Translations under genes and position numbers: made by a program
The notes under the pieces: model-generated
What the model saw: the letters and a program-made list of their open reading frames with translations, nothing else
What the model was told of the DNA's origin: nothing
Databases searched by the model: none
NCBI RefSeq assembly: GCF_029784135.1
Contig: NC_073746.1
Span: 254,165,994 to 254,229,993 of the forward strand
DNA from: Toxorhynchites rutilus septentrionalis
Taxonomy: Eukaryota > Arthropoda > Insecta > Diptera > Culicidae
Length of the DNA: 64,000 nt
Reading direction: 5' to 3'
Shown here: positions 34,947 through 45,985 of the stretch, piece by piece
Position numbering within the stretch: position 1 is the first letter of the stretch
How the letters are laid out: every line of letters begins with the position of its first letter

Positions 34947-37900
34947 TTAGGATTTCCTCTTTCTTTTAATTTTTGTTTTGTGTAGTTTTATATTCCTTGA
35001 ATCTATGAGTGTTTTCCTTCTATTGGATCTCACAACCTGTCTCTTAAATTTTCTCTTTCTTTTATCTGGTATGCCTGAAAGTTTGTAGTAGATTGCTTCC
35101 TCAGGTTGAAAATTTGGTTCATCTGATCTGGTTTTGTTGTGGGAGCCTATTAATTTCTTTTGTTGGATTTCCAATCTTTGAGTTATTTCGTCAAACAATT
35201 CATTTCTATTTTCAAGTATCCTTTGAAGATTAAGCGGCCTTTCGTCGCCTTCCTTAATTCCAAAGAACACTTCAATAGGCTTAAGTTGTGTTGCTGAGTT
35301 GTATTGTACAATGTGGTTGCTATTTTATAAATTTCTTTGTTTGTAAGATCCGGATATTTGCTTTTAATACATCTGAAGATTTCACTTAGAGTTGAATGAA
35401 ACCGTTCGACGATTCCATTCACCTCACTGTGGTCTGAAGGTGTGTAATATGTTTCTACATCCAGTCTCTGTAGGAGACCTCGTACTTCAACTGATTTCAA
35501 CGCAACCTCATTGTCGCACACAATCATTTTTGGGGTGCCAAATGTAGTGATTAGTTTTGTCAATCCGCGTTTTACGTCGGGTATAGATCGGGATTTAAGA
35601 GCGATTAGAATAGCGTAGCGGGATAGTTTGTCGACAGCAGATAGGAATAGGTTTGGGGAGGAAATAAAAATATCGACATGAAGTATGTCTAGTGGTTTGT
35701 TGGGAGTGGGAGTATAAGCATATTTGATTCTGTATGGATTTCTTTCGTATTTATTTTCGAGTCAAATTGAACAGATATTTACGAAGGTTGTCACCTTATT
35801 TTTCATCCTAGGAAAGAAAAAGTGTCGGGCAATCGCTTCGTAATTCTCTTTAAGGGGGTATTCTAGTGTAGAGACACGAATTTCGGACGTTTTTTCGAAC
35901 TCCGTAAAAATAAAACAAAGAATATTTTTACTATCCATTATATCATTATTCGTTTATCTATCTTTCAACAATAAAACAAAAATAGGACGGAAAAAAAATA
36001 TTCATAATTAGAATAGTTACATGCTGGTGAAGTGAGGGTGTTAAAAAAAAAAGTTGTGCCATGGCGTACACGATTCCAGTCCTTCTGGTTATCTGAAACA
36101 AAAAAATCGAACAGATTCTGAATCAGTAAAGATGTCGCTATGGCATGAACCTCGGACAAGTCAAAAACATGGGTTTTAACAAAATGGCGGCCGTTTGAAA
36201 ACAAAAATGCTGTTTAAAACGTTTTTTTTTGCGTTTACCGATTTTTTAAAAATAGTAAAATTAAAAAGTTATAATTTTTTATTGGTTCATGCGATAGAGA
36301 GATGTATGCAGATTATTTTCATATAAATTTGACATAAATCGGTTCAGTAGAATTTGAGATATCGTGTACGCCAGTTAGAAAAAAACTAGTTCCGAGAGAA
36401 ACGCGTTTGAAGTTCATTGTGATGGCCGTAACAGGTTAGATACCACATCACTAAGATGGCTCTAACTAGGTAAATAATAGGATTTTCGATAAGTCCTTTC
36501 TAGAGTATATTCTTGAATGCCTAAACTACAGAAATATGGTAAAAAAAAAATTTCGATTTTTTCAGATTTCTAGACTAGAATACCCCCTTAATTCCCCGAT
36601 GGGCTCGGCTGTGAGCTTCTTCTATTGCTTTGTTCTGGTCTTCTTCAGATTGGATATCTTGTAAAATAGACTGCGTTAATAATATTTTAAAAGAATTGGC
36701 ACGCGCAAAGTGGTTTTTATAAGTAATTTGTAGAATGTTTAGCCATTCCTCCGGGCAGAGGATGCAATTTACTCTCGTTGGATTCATATAGTCCCGAAAT
36801 GCGTCTGTAAACTCCTGGAAATATTGTTTCGTAACTTTCGGTATTGTTATCTCCTATTTTTATCAGAATTTGGTTTTTAAAGAAGTTTAAGGGAGTTTCT
36901 GTCATTCGGATAAATTGCGTATCATCGGATGAACTTGAATGTACGGTGTTATCATCGCTACTATTGCTGTCATCATTGTTGTCGTTACTGGGTGAAGTAG
37001 AGGGTTCTTGCTCGTTGAAGTTTATCTGTGGGGGTATTCTGGATAATCCGTCAGCTATAACGTTTTGTCTTCCCGGTCTATAGTGTATGTCGTAGTCGTA
37101 TTCTTCGAGCCTCAATTTCCATCTGACCAGTCTATCATTTGAGCCCTTGAGGTTCAGAGCATAGGTCAGCGGTTTATGGTCTGTGTAAAGACTGAATTTA
37201 TGCCCATATAAATAAGGTCTAAAATATTTGCACGCCCAATCGATTGCTAAAAGTTCCTTTTCGATGGCTGGGTAATTTTCCTCAGTTTTGGTTAACGTGC
37301 GGGAAGCGAAGGCAATGGATTTGTCCGACCCAATGGGCCCCTGAAACAATACCGCGCCTAACGCAAAATTAGAAGCATCTGTGGTGAGTATGAATCTTTT
37401 TGAAAAATCGGGGTACTGTAGAACGTGGCTACTAGTTAGAATTTCTTTACAACGTTGAAAAGCTGAAATGAAGTCGGGTGTATGGCAGATTGTTTCACCT
37501 TTGCGCAATTGTTGGGTTAAAGGTTTTGCAATTTTTGCAAAATCCTTAATGAATTTTCGGTAATAGCCGATTACTCCCAAGAAGGCTCTTAATTCCTTCT
37601 CGTTTTTTGGTAATGGCCATTCCTGGATAGCTTTAATCTTCTCAGGGTTGGGTTTTACTCCCTCGGGAGTAACCACGTGACCTAAGAAGGCAACCTCCTT
37701 GCGAAGAAATTCGCATTTATCGATTTGGATTTTCATATTGTACTTCCTGAGGGTTTCCAATATAAGTTTTAAATTAACTAAATGTTCCTGCAGGCTGGTC
37801 GAAAAGATGATTATATCATCCATATAGACCAGACATCTCACACCGATATGTTCCCTGATAATGTTGTCCATTACTCTTTGGAACGTAGCGGGGCCGAAAG

Positions 37901-39093
37901 GCATTCGGACGAACTCGTAGTGCCCACCATCGACACTAAAGGTTCTGAATGTCTTTCTTATGGATTTCGATTTGGTGAAATCCAGAAGCTAAATCTAGCG
38001 TTGAAAAATACTGACATCGGCCAAGTTTGTCTAAGATGTCGGTAATGTTCGGGATCGGGTATCGATCATCTACCGTTTTCTCGTTCAACTTACGATAGTC
38101 GATAACTAATCGCCATTTTCTTCGGCCTGAAGCATCAAGCTTCTTCGGCACTACCCATATTGGTGAAGAATATGGGCTATTCGAGGCTCGAATTATTCCT
38201 TGTCCTAGCATTTCGTCTATTTGCCGCTGAACCTCTTCTTTGTGACAGAAGGGGTAGCGGTAAGACTTCGCATAGACTAGAAGTTCGTCTTTAGTGGTAA
38301 TTTTATGGCGTATAGCATTGGTAAATGAAAGTTTGTTATCGTCGTGGTGGAAGGTGTCTTTGAAATTGGAAAGGATCTTTAGTAGTTTTGTTTTTTCTTC
38401 GTGATTTAGGTCATGGAGTCGGAGAAGTTCCACATGCAGCTCCTTTTCCTGTGTTTCATATGTAGGTTCACTTGAACACACATCAAAATTGTTAATTTCA
38501 TTGTTTATTGTCCCATATAAATTTACCTGTCTGGGTATCGCGTCGGAGTTGTGAACTAAGATTTCTGCAATGTTGTTTTTGCAGCTGTATATGCCAGGCA
38601 GAATGTAGATTTTTGGTAGAAGCTCTATTTCGTTGGATATGAGAAAATCTCCTTCAGGATTAATAGTAGGTATGGTGACCGTTTTTGTTTCGTTGGAATT
38701 TATTTGGACGGGTTCTAGGTGTTTTTTATGAAGAGTAATAATAGTATTTCCAATTTTCAAGCAATCGTTTGCGGTGTCGATAATGGCACCTAATGATCGC
38801 AAAGTTTCATAACCAATGAGCCCATGAAAATAACTATGAATTTCGAAAACAAAGATTTTTTGGTTGGGCAGTGATTTATCTTGGTGCAAGAATGGGTTGA
38901 AGAAAACGTATCTATTAACTAAGTGTTCTCCGTTCATGTTTTTTATTTTCTGATATGTACCTGTCCTTGAGAAGCTTGTTGGGGTTAGTTTGGGAGAAAT
39001 GTAATTTTTATTCGCCCCAGTGTCGATGAAAAATCTCAGCGTTCCATATTTCGGCGAATAAAATTTTAAATAAGGAAGGAAGTTGTTGGTCAC
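34947..39093 (-). pseudogene. Errantivirus pol: protease, RT, RNase H, integrase
   Basis: Pol starts in the -1 frame, overlapping the gag stop at 39090-39093, as expected for frameshift expression. Protease: FFIDTGANKNYIS. RT: WRLVIDYRKLN and TLDLASGFHQIEI, then MPFGPATFQ and the catalytic CLVYMDDIII. RNase H: LTTDASNFALG and TDHKPLTYAL. Integrase: an HHCC zinc region (AHSRAH...), then an Asp in DILHVDIFIS, an Asp in VCDNEVALKS and the Glu in NGIVERFHSTLSEI, followed by a basic C-terminus ending at 34947. Breaks: a frameshift near 37930 between RT blocks, a MITE (35864-36587) just behind the integrase histidines, a TGA replacing the last zinc-binding Cys near 35764, and a frameshift near 35275. 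Confidence 0.85.
35864..36587. mobile_element. piggyBac-type MITE in errantivirus integrase (TSD TTAA)
   Basis: 724 bp with inverted ends GGGGGTATTCTAGTGTAGA and its complement (one mismatch in 19), flanked by TTAA at 35860-35863 and 36588-36591. TTAA targets are diagnostic of the piggyBac superfamily. There is no transposase gene; the 79-aa minus frame at 35965-36204 has no recognisable domain. Without the MITE and one TTAA the integrase frame reads through. Confidence 0.9.
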
Positions 39094-40302
39094 TCTTCCT
39101 GCGGTTGTATCTGTACAGCATGAAAATTTATGTTGTCATACAGCTCTGAATTAATTTCCTCTTGTTCATCGGCGTCATTATTGGTGTTTTCATTTTCAAC
39201 GCAGTGATCATTGAAATTGGTTGAGTCTGTACCTTCGTGTAGGTTGATTTCAGGGTTTCTTTGATATGGACTCGGTGGTTTTGCATTATTTGATTTGGTT
39301 TGGCCGGAGGGGTCAGGTTTAATTTGAGGGAAAGTCGATTGCTGGTTAAGTTGAGGCCTGGGGGGAAGGTTATAGAAATGCGGTCTCAGGTTATTTTGGT
39401 TGTACTGAGGTTGGTTGGAGGATGTTGGTTGGGGGTTTGTTTGGAATCTGGTGAAGGAATTATTGAATGGAGGTCTCGAGTTATTTTGGTTTTGAAATCT
39501 AGTAAAAGAATGATTGGGTATTGGCCTTTGTATATTTCGATCGTATTGTGGATTTGATGTTCGTGTGGTATTTTGCGATGGATCTTGGAATTTGATTCTT
39601 TCCCTTTTCCTTTGATGAGCATTTAGTTGTTCTAAAGCTCCTTCGTATGCTTCACGGAAGCTTTTGGGTTTATATATTCTGATCAAGGAAGATAAATTAT
39701 CCTTATCAGGAAGGCCGTCGATGAACGCATTTGTAATCATAGCTTCGTAGTTAGAGCTGAAAATTTTTGCGCATGGTCTTGTGTCGTCGTTTGCAACTAG
39801 ATTGGAATTTATGTCTGCCAATAACTTTTTGCATTCTTGGTAATAAGCAGTGAGGTTTTGGTTCCCCTGTCTTAACTGAGAAATTTTTGTGCTTAGCGTT
39901 GCCAAGTCACGTTTGTCACCGAGTTCTTCTTTCAAGGTTCTTTTGATTTCGTCCCAATCTAGGGGTGGTTCCTAATTAGTACGTCGTTTGCGTCTTTTAT
40001 AATTTTGTCTCTTATTATGCCGGTCCACAATGGGGTTACTGCCAACACTGTGTCCGCATCTGTTATAATTTCTTTGCAAAATTCTAATTTCTGGTCAACT
40101 GAGTTGATCCAGCTTGTTAGCAGATTTGATTCACCTGCATATGTTGGAATTAGTTTGATAGGATCGGGCACTCGAACCAATCGAATCTGGTTGTATTGGA
40201 ATTTCTTTGACGAGCCTGGAGTGCCTGTAGTTGCTCTTCTAGTAGTTCTGTTAGTTCTTGGATCTGGCTTTGAATATTTTCAGTCATGTTGCGTGTAAGC
40301 AT
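39090..40302 (-). pseudogene. Errantivirus gag, two frameshifts
   Basis: Capsid/nucleocapsid precursor. It probably starts at the ATG at 40302 or the one at 40287 (MTENIQSQIQEL), giving a short glutamine/leucine-rich helical N-terminus. The frame shifts near 40200 to the stretch ending 39959 (IKLIPTYAGESNLLTSWI, a typical gypsy Gag motif), and again near 39960 to 39935-39090. The last part has the capsid-like FIDGLPDKDNLSSLIRIY, then an Asn/Gln/Pro-rich tail with repeated RFQ/NNSRPPF units. I see no zinc knuckle, which is normal for errantivirus Gag. The stop at 39090-39092 overlaps pol. Confidence 0.75.
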
Positions 40303-40678
40303 TTGTTGTAACACAAATTTTTTTTATTGATTTCACTTTTCCCACTTAGACTACTTAGAAAGGAAACTTTAGAAACTTACCTAAAATCATTAGTGTTCCG
40401 TTAGTGCTCCTCTGTGTCACTTTTCAATTGATTCTTTTTGATTTGTTTTAATTGGTGGTGTGTTTCACTTTTTTTTATTGCTTTTAATTTATTCTCGTTT
40501 ACTAATTTTTTGTTTTTCTCTTCACTTATTCAACGCACGATGTTCACTCGCGCCGCTTATTTTCATTCGCGTTTTCGATTAATTGGTTCTCGCGGTTTCG
40601 GGAGGGGTAACAATACAATTCCGACGATATTCTTTCGTGGAAGCACTACTGCGATTGATCTCACTTCCCTAATCCGCG

Positions 40679-40690
40679 CCGACTGCGCCA
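40679..40690 (-). other. Primer-binding site, tRNA-Ser type
   Basis: The minus strand reads TGGCGCAGTCGG directly after the 5' LTR. It is complementary to the 3' end ...CCGACTGCGCCA of insect tRNA-Ser, the primer used by 17.6/297-like errantiviruses (established knowledge). Confidence 0.75.
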
Positions 40691-41103
40691 CTTACATTTT
40701 CTTCCGGACTTTCAGAGTTTTTAAAAAGAATGAATACAAGATTTAGAACCGGTCTACTCGGTGGTCAAACTAATAATGATTTTATTATTATCCAAAGAGT
40801 CGCTACCTGGTCTCAGTCCCTCGCTTGTTCTAACACCACAGCAAATTCTATCCACTCCAGTTCGTTGCCGGCAGGAAAGAGTCTGGTTACGTCTGCTGCA
40901 GTTCACGCGCTCGTTCGCTCGCCGTCCGTTACGCTGACGTCGTCGCGTTCTGGGAATAGTGCTCAAGTTCGCGCGCTATTTGTATTTGCTGATGTTGCAA
41001 TTCGATGACTTTCTGTTGTTGTTGTTGGAGTTGGATGCGGTCTATGATGTCCGTCTGTGAATCGTTGCTGGTTTCGGGTTGTTGGTTGCTTGCGTTTGTA
41101 ACT
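40691..41103 (-). repeat. Errantivirus 5' LTR
   Basis: 413 bp, paired with 33054-33463. On the minus strand it begins AGTTACAAACGC at 41103 and ends GTAAG next to the primer-binding site. The flanking plus-strand TATATA matches the left target sequence. The 92-aa plus frame shared by both LTRs is antisense and not a gene. Confidence 0.9.
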
Positions 41104-41961
41104 TATATATAAAATTCAAATGATAGTTTAAAAAAAATTGTACATCAATAAGCTATGCCGTTGTTACAATTTTGTGCTCATGGCTCGATTCAATTAAACA
41201 AACGAGCGCGCTTGAAAATCTGTTTATCCTACATTTGTGTATGTTTCGGGCGCAAGCGCGAAGCGCAACCTGTTTATTTTACTTGTTGAAAATATTTATT
41301 ATTATTGGCCTTAACCGTAGTATCAGCCGTCTTTGAAGATCGCTATTTGTAAATGTGTATCGCTTCCTATGTATTTTTTTTTCTTCTGACTCACGCTTTC
41401 CTTGTTGAGATGTCTGGTCCACTGCTTCTGAGCCAACGGCTGGGCTCCTCGGATGTTCTGCGCCGGCATGTTCCTTCTGCGCCGACGGTTGGGGTTTTCG
41501 GTTTGTCTTTGGTCTCACGGACAGCCATTTTCACTATCCTTTTGTTCACTTCGCTGGATCTGCTGCTACGCTGTCTGTGTTGCTCAAGCAAACCATTTGT
41601 CATGACAATTGTCATGCGAAAATGCGAAAACAGAATAGAAACTGAGAGAGGTTGGCGTCGACATCATGTCTCATACCGTATGTTTCTATTCTGTTTTCGC
41701 ATTTACGCATGACAATTGTCATGACAAATGGTTTGCTTGGTGTTGCTACCATGCCTATTACGTCTTTCCGCTGCTGTACTGTTTCAATTATTCATTTCTC
41801 TCCGCGTTGACCGGAGGACACCGCGCGCACTTATTTTGCTGCTTTCACAGTCGATTACTGCGCACACTGTTATCACTTGCTGATTCTGGCATGTGTCTTA
41901 TTTATCAGCACTCGCGAAATCGTTACTAAACACTTTTTTTCTCTTTATTCGCCATAACTCA
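41104..41961. other. Unassigned sequence with a large hairpin
   Basis: No gene supported; overlapping frames on both strands (41279-41518, 41353-41712, 41391-41615) show no domain. The clear structure is an inverted repeat, 41585-41642 against 41682-41739, listed separately. Satellite B resumes at about 41962 (taaaggtcgcatgagtgc). Confidence 0.4.
41585..41739. repeat. Inverted repeat, 58-bp arms, 39-bp loop
   Basis: The left arm CAAGCAAACCATTTGTCATG... (41585-41642) is the reverse complement of 41682-41739 with one mismatch. Each arm also contains the palindrome CATGACAATTGTCATG. Transcribed RNA would fold into a long near-perfect stem. Confidence 0.9.
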
Positions 41962-42261
41962 CTTCACTAAAGGTCGCATGAGTGCAAAAAAATGACTATG
42001 ATAATCACTGTAAATCCTTTTTAAGTTCTATTTCTATTATTTTTGAAAAAAATAATGAAGGCTTATGTTTCTCATGCGTGATATTATCACTACGGAATAT
42101 TATTTTTGCAAATAATAAATATTGAATATCTTTGGAGTCGTCATCATATGACCAAAGGTCGCATGAGTGCGAAAAAATGACTATGATAATCACTGTAAAT
42201 TCTAGTTCTATTTCTATTATTTTTGAAAAATAATGAAAGCTTATGTTTTTCATACGTGATA
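41962..42261. repeat. Satellite B block, about 1.6 monomers
   Basis: Monomer sequence up to TACGTGATA, where the DD37E transposon enters inside the GTGATATTATCAC palindrome. A local 13-bp deletion occurs near 42202 (aattctagttc). Confidence 0.9.
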
Positions 42262-43561
42262 AAGGGTGTGTCACATCAAATTGCATCACGGAAAAAACGC
42301 TGTAGAAATTATCCTAGTAGACCGATCCTTTTGAAAATTTTAGACAGTAAAATAAAAACTATTAAACAACTTTTGGCATTTTCTTTTTATTCATACTTCG
42401 AGCCCAAGCCCGTATGCTCGCACCTTCCTCTTTACCCCGTCCATAAGGTTCTGTACAACGTCAGGTTGTAGTTTTTTTTGAACAGAAATCCATTTTCTCT
42501 TGAAGTCCACCTCCGATTTGACAACTTTTGGGTTCTTCCGGAAGGCCTGCTTCATAATCGCCCAATATTTCTCTATTGGGCGAAGCTACGGCGCGTTGGG
42601 CGGGTTCATTTCCTTTGGCACGAAGGTGACCCCGTTGGCTTCGTACTACTCCAACACGTCGTTTGAATAGTGGCACGAAACGAGATCCGGCCAGAAGATG
42701 GTTGGGCCCTCGTGCTGCTTCAATAGTGGTAGTAAGCGCTTCTGTAGGCACTCCTTAAGGTAAACCTGCCCGTTTACCGTGCCGGTCATCACGAAGGGGG
42801 CGCTCCGCTTTCCGCAAGAGCAGATCGCTTGCCACACCATGTACTTTTTGGCAAACTTGGATAGTTTCTGCTTGCGAATCTCCTCCGGAACGCTGAATTT
42901 GTCCTCTGCGGAGAAGAACAACAGGCCCGGCAGCTGACGAAAGTCCGCTTTGACGTAGGTTTCGTCGTCCATTACCAGGCAATGCGGCTTCGTCAGCATT
43001 TCGGTGTACAGCTTCCGGGCTCGCGTCTTCTCCACCATGTTTTGCCTTTCGTCGCGGTTAGAAGCCTTCTGAACCTTGTATGTACGCAGGCCCTCCCGCT
43101 GCTTGGTCCGCTGGACGAATGAACTTGACAAATTCAGCTTATTGGCGACATCCCGGACCGAACTTCTCGGATCACGTGTAAACTGCTTAACTACGCGCTT
43201 GTGATCTTTTTCACTGACGGAGCATCCATTTTTGCTGTTCTTCACCTTCCGGTCGAGAGTTAGGTTCTCGAAGCATCGTTTTAGTACTCTGCTGACCGTG
43301 GATTGGACGATTCCCAGCATCTTACCGATGTCCCGATGTGACAACTCCGGATTCTCGAAATGAGTGCACAGGATTAATTCACGACGCTCTTTTTCGTTCG
43401 ACGACATTTTTCCAAATTTACGAAAAATTGACAGTGAAGCATGGCCAACGTGATCTATACACTCTTATCTGAATATCTGATTATAAGCTGAAGATATAAT
43501 TCCTAAAAATTAAATTTCTACAGCGTTTTTTCCGTGATGCAATTTGATGTGACACACCCTT
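42262..43561 (-). mobile_element. ITm (mariner) DD37E transposon in satellite B
   Basis: 1,300 bp with perfect inverted repeats of at least 49 bp, beginning AAGGGTGTGTCACATCAAAT at each end. TA is duplicated at 42260-42261 and 43562-43563. Excision restores GTGATATTATCAC of the monomer. Perfect ends suggest a young insertion. Confidence 0.92.
42391..43407 (-). pseudogene. DD37E transposase with two in-frame stops
   Basis: The Met start is at 43407, and the frame continues to TGA at 42391 if two stops are ignored (about 338 codons, normal for the family). Two helix-turn-helix regions cover about residues 1-110 (GKMLGIVQSTVSRVLKR is clear). The catalytic sites are MDDETYVKAD and FWPDLVSCHY, then NPPNAP...LRPIEKYWA. 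Counted across the stops, 37 positions separate the second Asp and the Glu. TAG at 42646-42648 stands where relatives have a Trp (DWY in the copy at 2667-3659). TAG at 42586-42588 stands where relatives have Gln. No frameshift was seen. It is related to, but clearly distinct from, the transposase at 2667-3659. The protein is inactive, while the ends look mobilisable. Confidence 0.85.
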
Positions 43562-44250
43562 TATTATCACTACGGAATATTATTTTTGCAAATAATAAAT
43601 ATTGAATATCTATGGAGTCGTCATCATATGACCAAAGGTCGCATGAGTGCGAATAAATGACTATAATAATCACTGTAAATTCTTTTTAAGTTCTATTTCT
43701 ATTATTTTTGAAAAATAACGAAAGCTTATGTTTCTCATGCGTGATATTATCACTACGGAATATTATTTTTGCAAACAATAAATATTGAAAATCTTTGGAG
43801 TCGTCATCATATGACCAAAGGTCGCATGAGTGCGAAAAAATGACTTAATAATCACTGTAAATTCTTTTTAAGTTCTATTTCTATTATTTTTGCAAATAAT
43901 AAATATTGAATATCTTTGGAGTCGTCATCATATGACCAAAGGTCGCATGAGTGCGAAAAAACGACTATAATAATCACTGTAAATTCTTTTTAAGTTCTAT
44001 TTCTATTATATTTGAAACATAATGAATGCTTATGTTTCTCATGCGTGATATTATCACTACGGAATATTATTTTTGCAAATAATAAATATTGAATATCTTT
44101 GGAGTCGTCATCATATGACCAAAGGTCGCATGAGTGCGAAAAAACGACTATAATAATCACTGTAAATTCTTTTTAAGTTCTATTTCTATTATTTTTGAAA
44201 AATAATGAAACATACGTGATATTATCACTACGGAATATTATTTTTGCAAA
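43562..44250. repeat. Satellite B block, about 4 monomers
   Basis: It includes a short monomer near 43854-43975 with the same roughly 61-bp loss between ATTATTTTT motifs as near 25860. It ends TTTTTGCAAA at the poly-T of the next insertion. Confidence 0.9.
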
Positions 44251-44263
44251 TTTTTTTTTTTTT
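44251..44263 (-). other. Poly(A) tail of LINE-type insertion
   Basis: Thirteen T on the plus strand at the satellite junction. This is the 3' poly(A) of a minus-strand retrotransposed RNA. AAAT on both sides (44248-44251 and 46660-46663) is a possible short target duplication. Confidence 0.7.
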
Positions 44264-45985
44264 ATCCAAAATATATATTTTTTATTAAGGCTCATATGGT
44301 GTCAACCTGACGGGGCCGGGAGTTCAATATTTCGACAATGTTTGCCTTATAACTATGTTAGTAATATGTAACCGATTACTCGCGGTTGGCTCGAGGTTAG
44401 TATTACAAGTGTTTTCGTAATTGTGATGTTGCTGTCTCCAATGCTCTGTACCTGTGCCCGACACGGGATACTTCCTTTTGGGATGCAGCTGACCATTAAT
44501 CAGTAACGCCCCCTAGTCTGTACCCCATATCTAGCGTGGTGCGTCTTTCTCGACTCGAGGATTCCAGGATAGAATGGTCACTAGCCGGCGCAAACATCAG
44601 CTCGTGTAGAGTTGTCATGAGCGGTACAACCTTTGGCTCTTGTTTAATGATCAGTGGACTGCACAACCTTTGGCCCGTGTATCTGTAAAGAGTGTGTGTA
44701 TGTATTGTCGCGACTAGGTAAAAGTTTATAGATCGGATAGGAGGGATATGAAACAGGGACACAACGAAGGAAACATCATTAAACGGTGACATCGGCGTTT
44801 CTGAGGAACAGGTATAGATGAAGCAGAAGATCAGGATCACGGCTACCTAAGATATCCCGGACGGGGATATCCGATTGTCTGCCTTTTGCTCTCAGTGCTC
44901 TAGAGAGCTGAGAGCGAGCAGCATGGAACCGGATACACGACCAGACAACATGCTCGATGTCGTGGTAGCCATCGCCACAATCACAAAGATTGTTTGCTGC
45001 GAGCCCAATGCGATAGAGATGCGCGTTTAGGTTGTAGTGATTGGACATAAGCCGAGATATCACGCGAATGAAATCACGACCTACATTCAATCCCTTAAAC
45101 CAAGCTTTCGTCGAAACCTTAGGAATAATCGTGTGTAACCAGCGACCGAACTCATCTTCACTCCACATGCGCTGCCAACTAACGAGTGTGTCCTAACGAG
45201 GAATGTGAAAAAATTCATTATAGGCAATTTGCCTTTCAAAAAGTGTGCCTTCTGAAGCGCCCACCGTAGCTAGCGAGTCCGCTTTCTCATTCCCCGGAAT
45301 CGAGCAATGAGAGGGAACCCATGCTAAGGTAATCTTGAATAATTTTTCGACCAAAACACTCAATAGATGTCTTATTCTTGTTAGGAAATAAGATGAGCGT
45401 TTATCAACTTTCATTGAACGAATTGCCTCTATTGAGCTGAGACTGTCTGAAAAAATAAAATAATGGTCGATGGGCAGTGTTTCAATGATCCCTAGTATAC
45501 TACGCACTAGGGATCATCGCACCCAGTTCAGCGACAAACACGGAACAAGGATCTTTGAGTTCGAAAGAGGCACTGGAATTTTCATTGAAGATGCCGAAGC
45601 CAGTGGACCCGTTTATGAATGAACCGTCAGTAAAGAACATTTTATCAGATCTAACTTTCCCATATTCTGCCGAAAATATCGGCGGAATAGAATCGGAGCG
45701 TAGATGATCTGGGATTCCATGGATTTTTTGTCGCATGGACAGATCAAAATTGACAGAGGAATTGCAAAAGTATGGGAAGCAAACTTGGTTGGATATGCCC
45801 GGTGAAGGGTGCACTTCATGGGTAAGGAAATCATGGTACAAAGACATAAAACTTGACTGAGGAGTCAGTTGGAGTAGATTTTCGAAGTTATCAATCACCA
45901 ATGGATTCATGATCTTGCAACGGATGAGAAATCTGTAGGATAATTCTGTGAATCGAAGAGTAAGCGGGGGTACTCCTGCCAAGAC
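44264..45985 (-). pseudogene. Non-LTR retrotransposon 3' part: RNase H and zinc C-terminus
   Basis: LINE ORF2 remnant of a Jockey/LOA/I-like group. It starts near 45985 with the RT C-terminal region (DDILEVLAGVPPLTLRFTE). RNase H follows: FTDGSFINGSTGFGIF, an ELGA block, then FSDSLSSIEAI and AWVPSHCSIPGNEKAD. The C-terminus has CDCGDGYHDIEHVVWSC, the CCHC-like finger of these elements, ending at 44779. The rest is 3' UTR up to the poly(A). Frame breaks occur at about 45500, where a 12-bp inverted duplication disrupts the RNase H coding sequence, and at about 45192. The endonuclease and RT active site are absent; the 5' end is replaced by a viral nucleoprotein sequence. Confidence 0.75.

Larger units (their letters stand above)
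33054..41103 (-). mobile_element. Complete errantivirus (Ty3/gypsy with env), 8.05 kb
   Basis: Minus-strand element with two LTRs that differ at about ten positions plus one 3-bp indel. It has a tRNA-Ser type primer site, gag, pol (PR-RT-RNase H-integrase), env and a polypurine tract, in the order and length usual for insect errantiviruses. The insertion sits in a TA-rich target with TATA on both sides. Several frameshifts and stops, and a 724-bp MITE in integrase, mean it is not functional now. Confidence 0.9.

Noticed and set aside
35965..36204. 79-aa minus frame inside the MITE
   Set aside because: No transposase motif; the element is a non-coding MITE by its ends and size.
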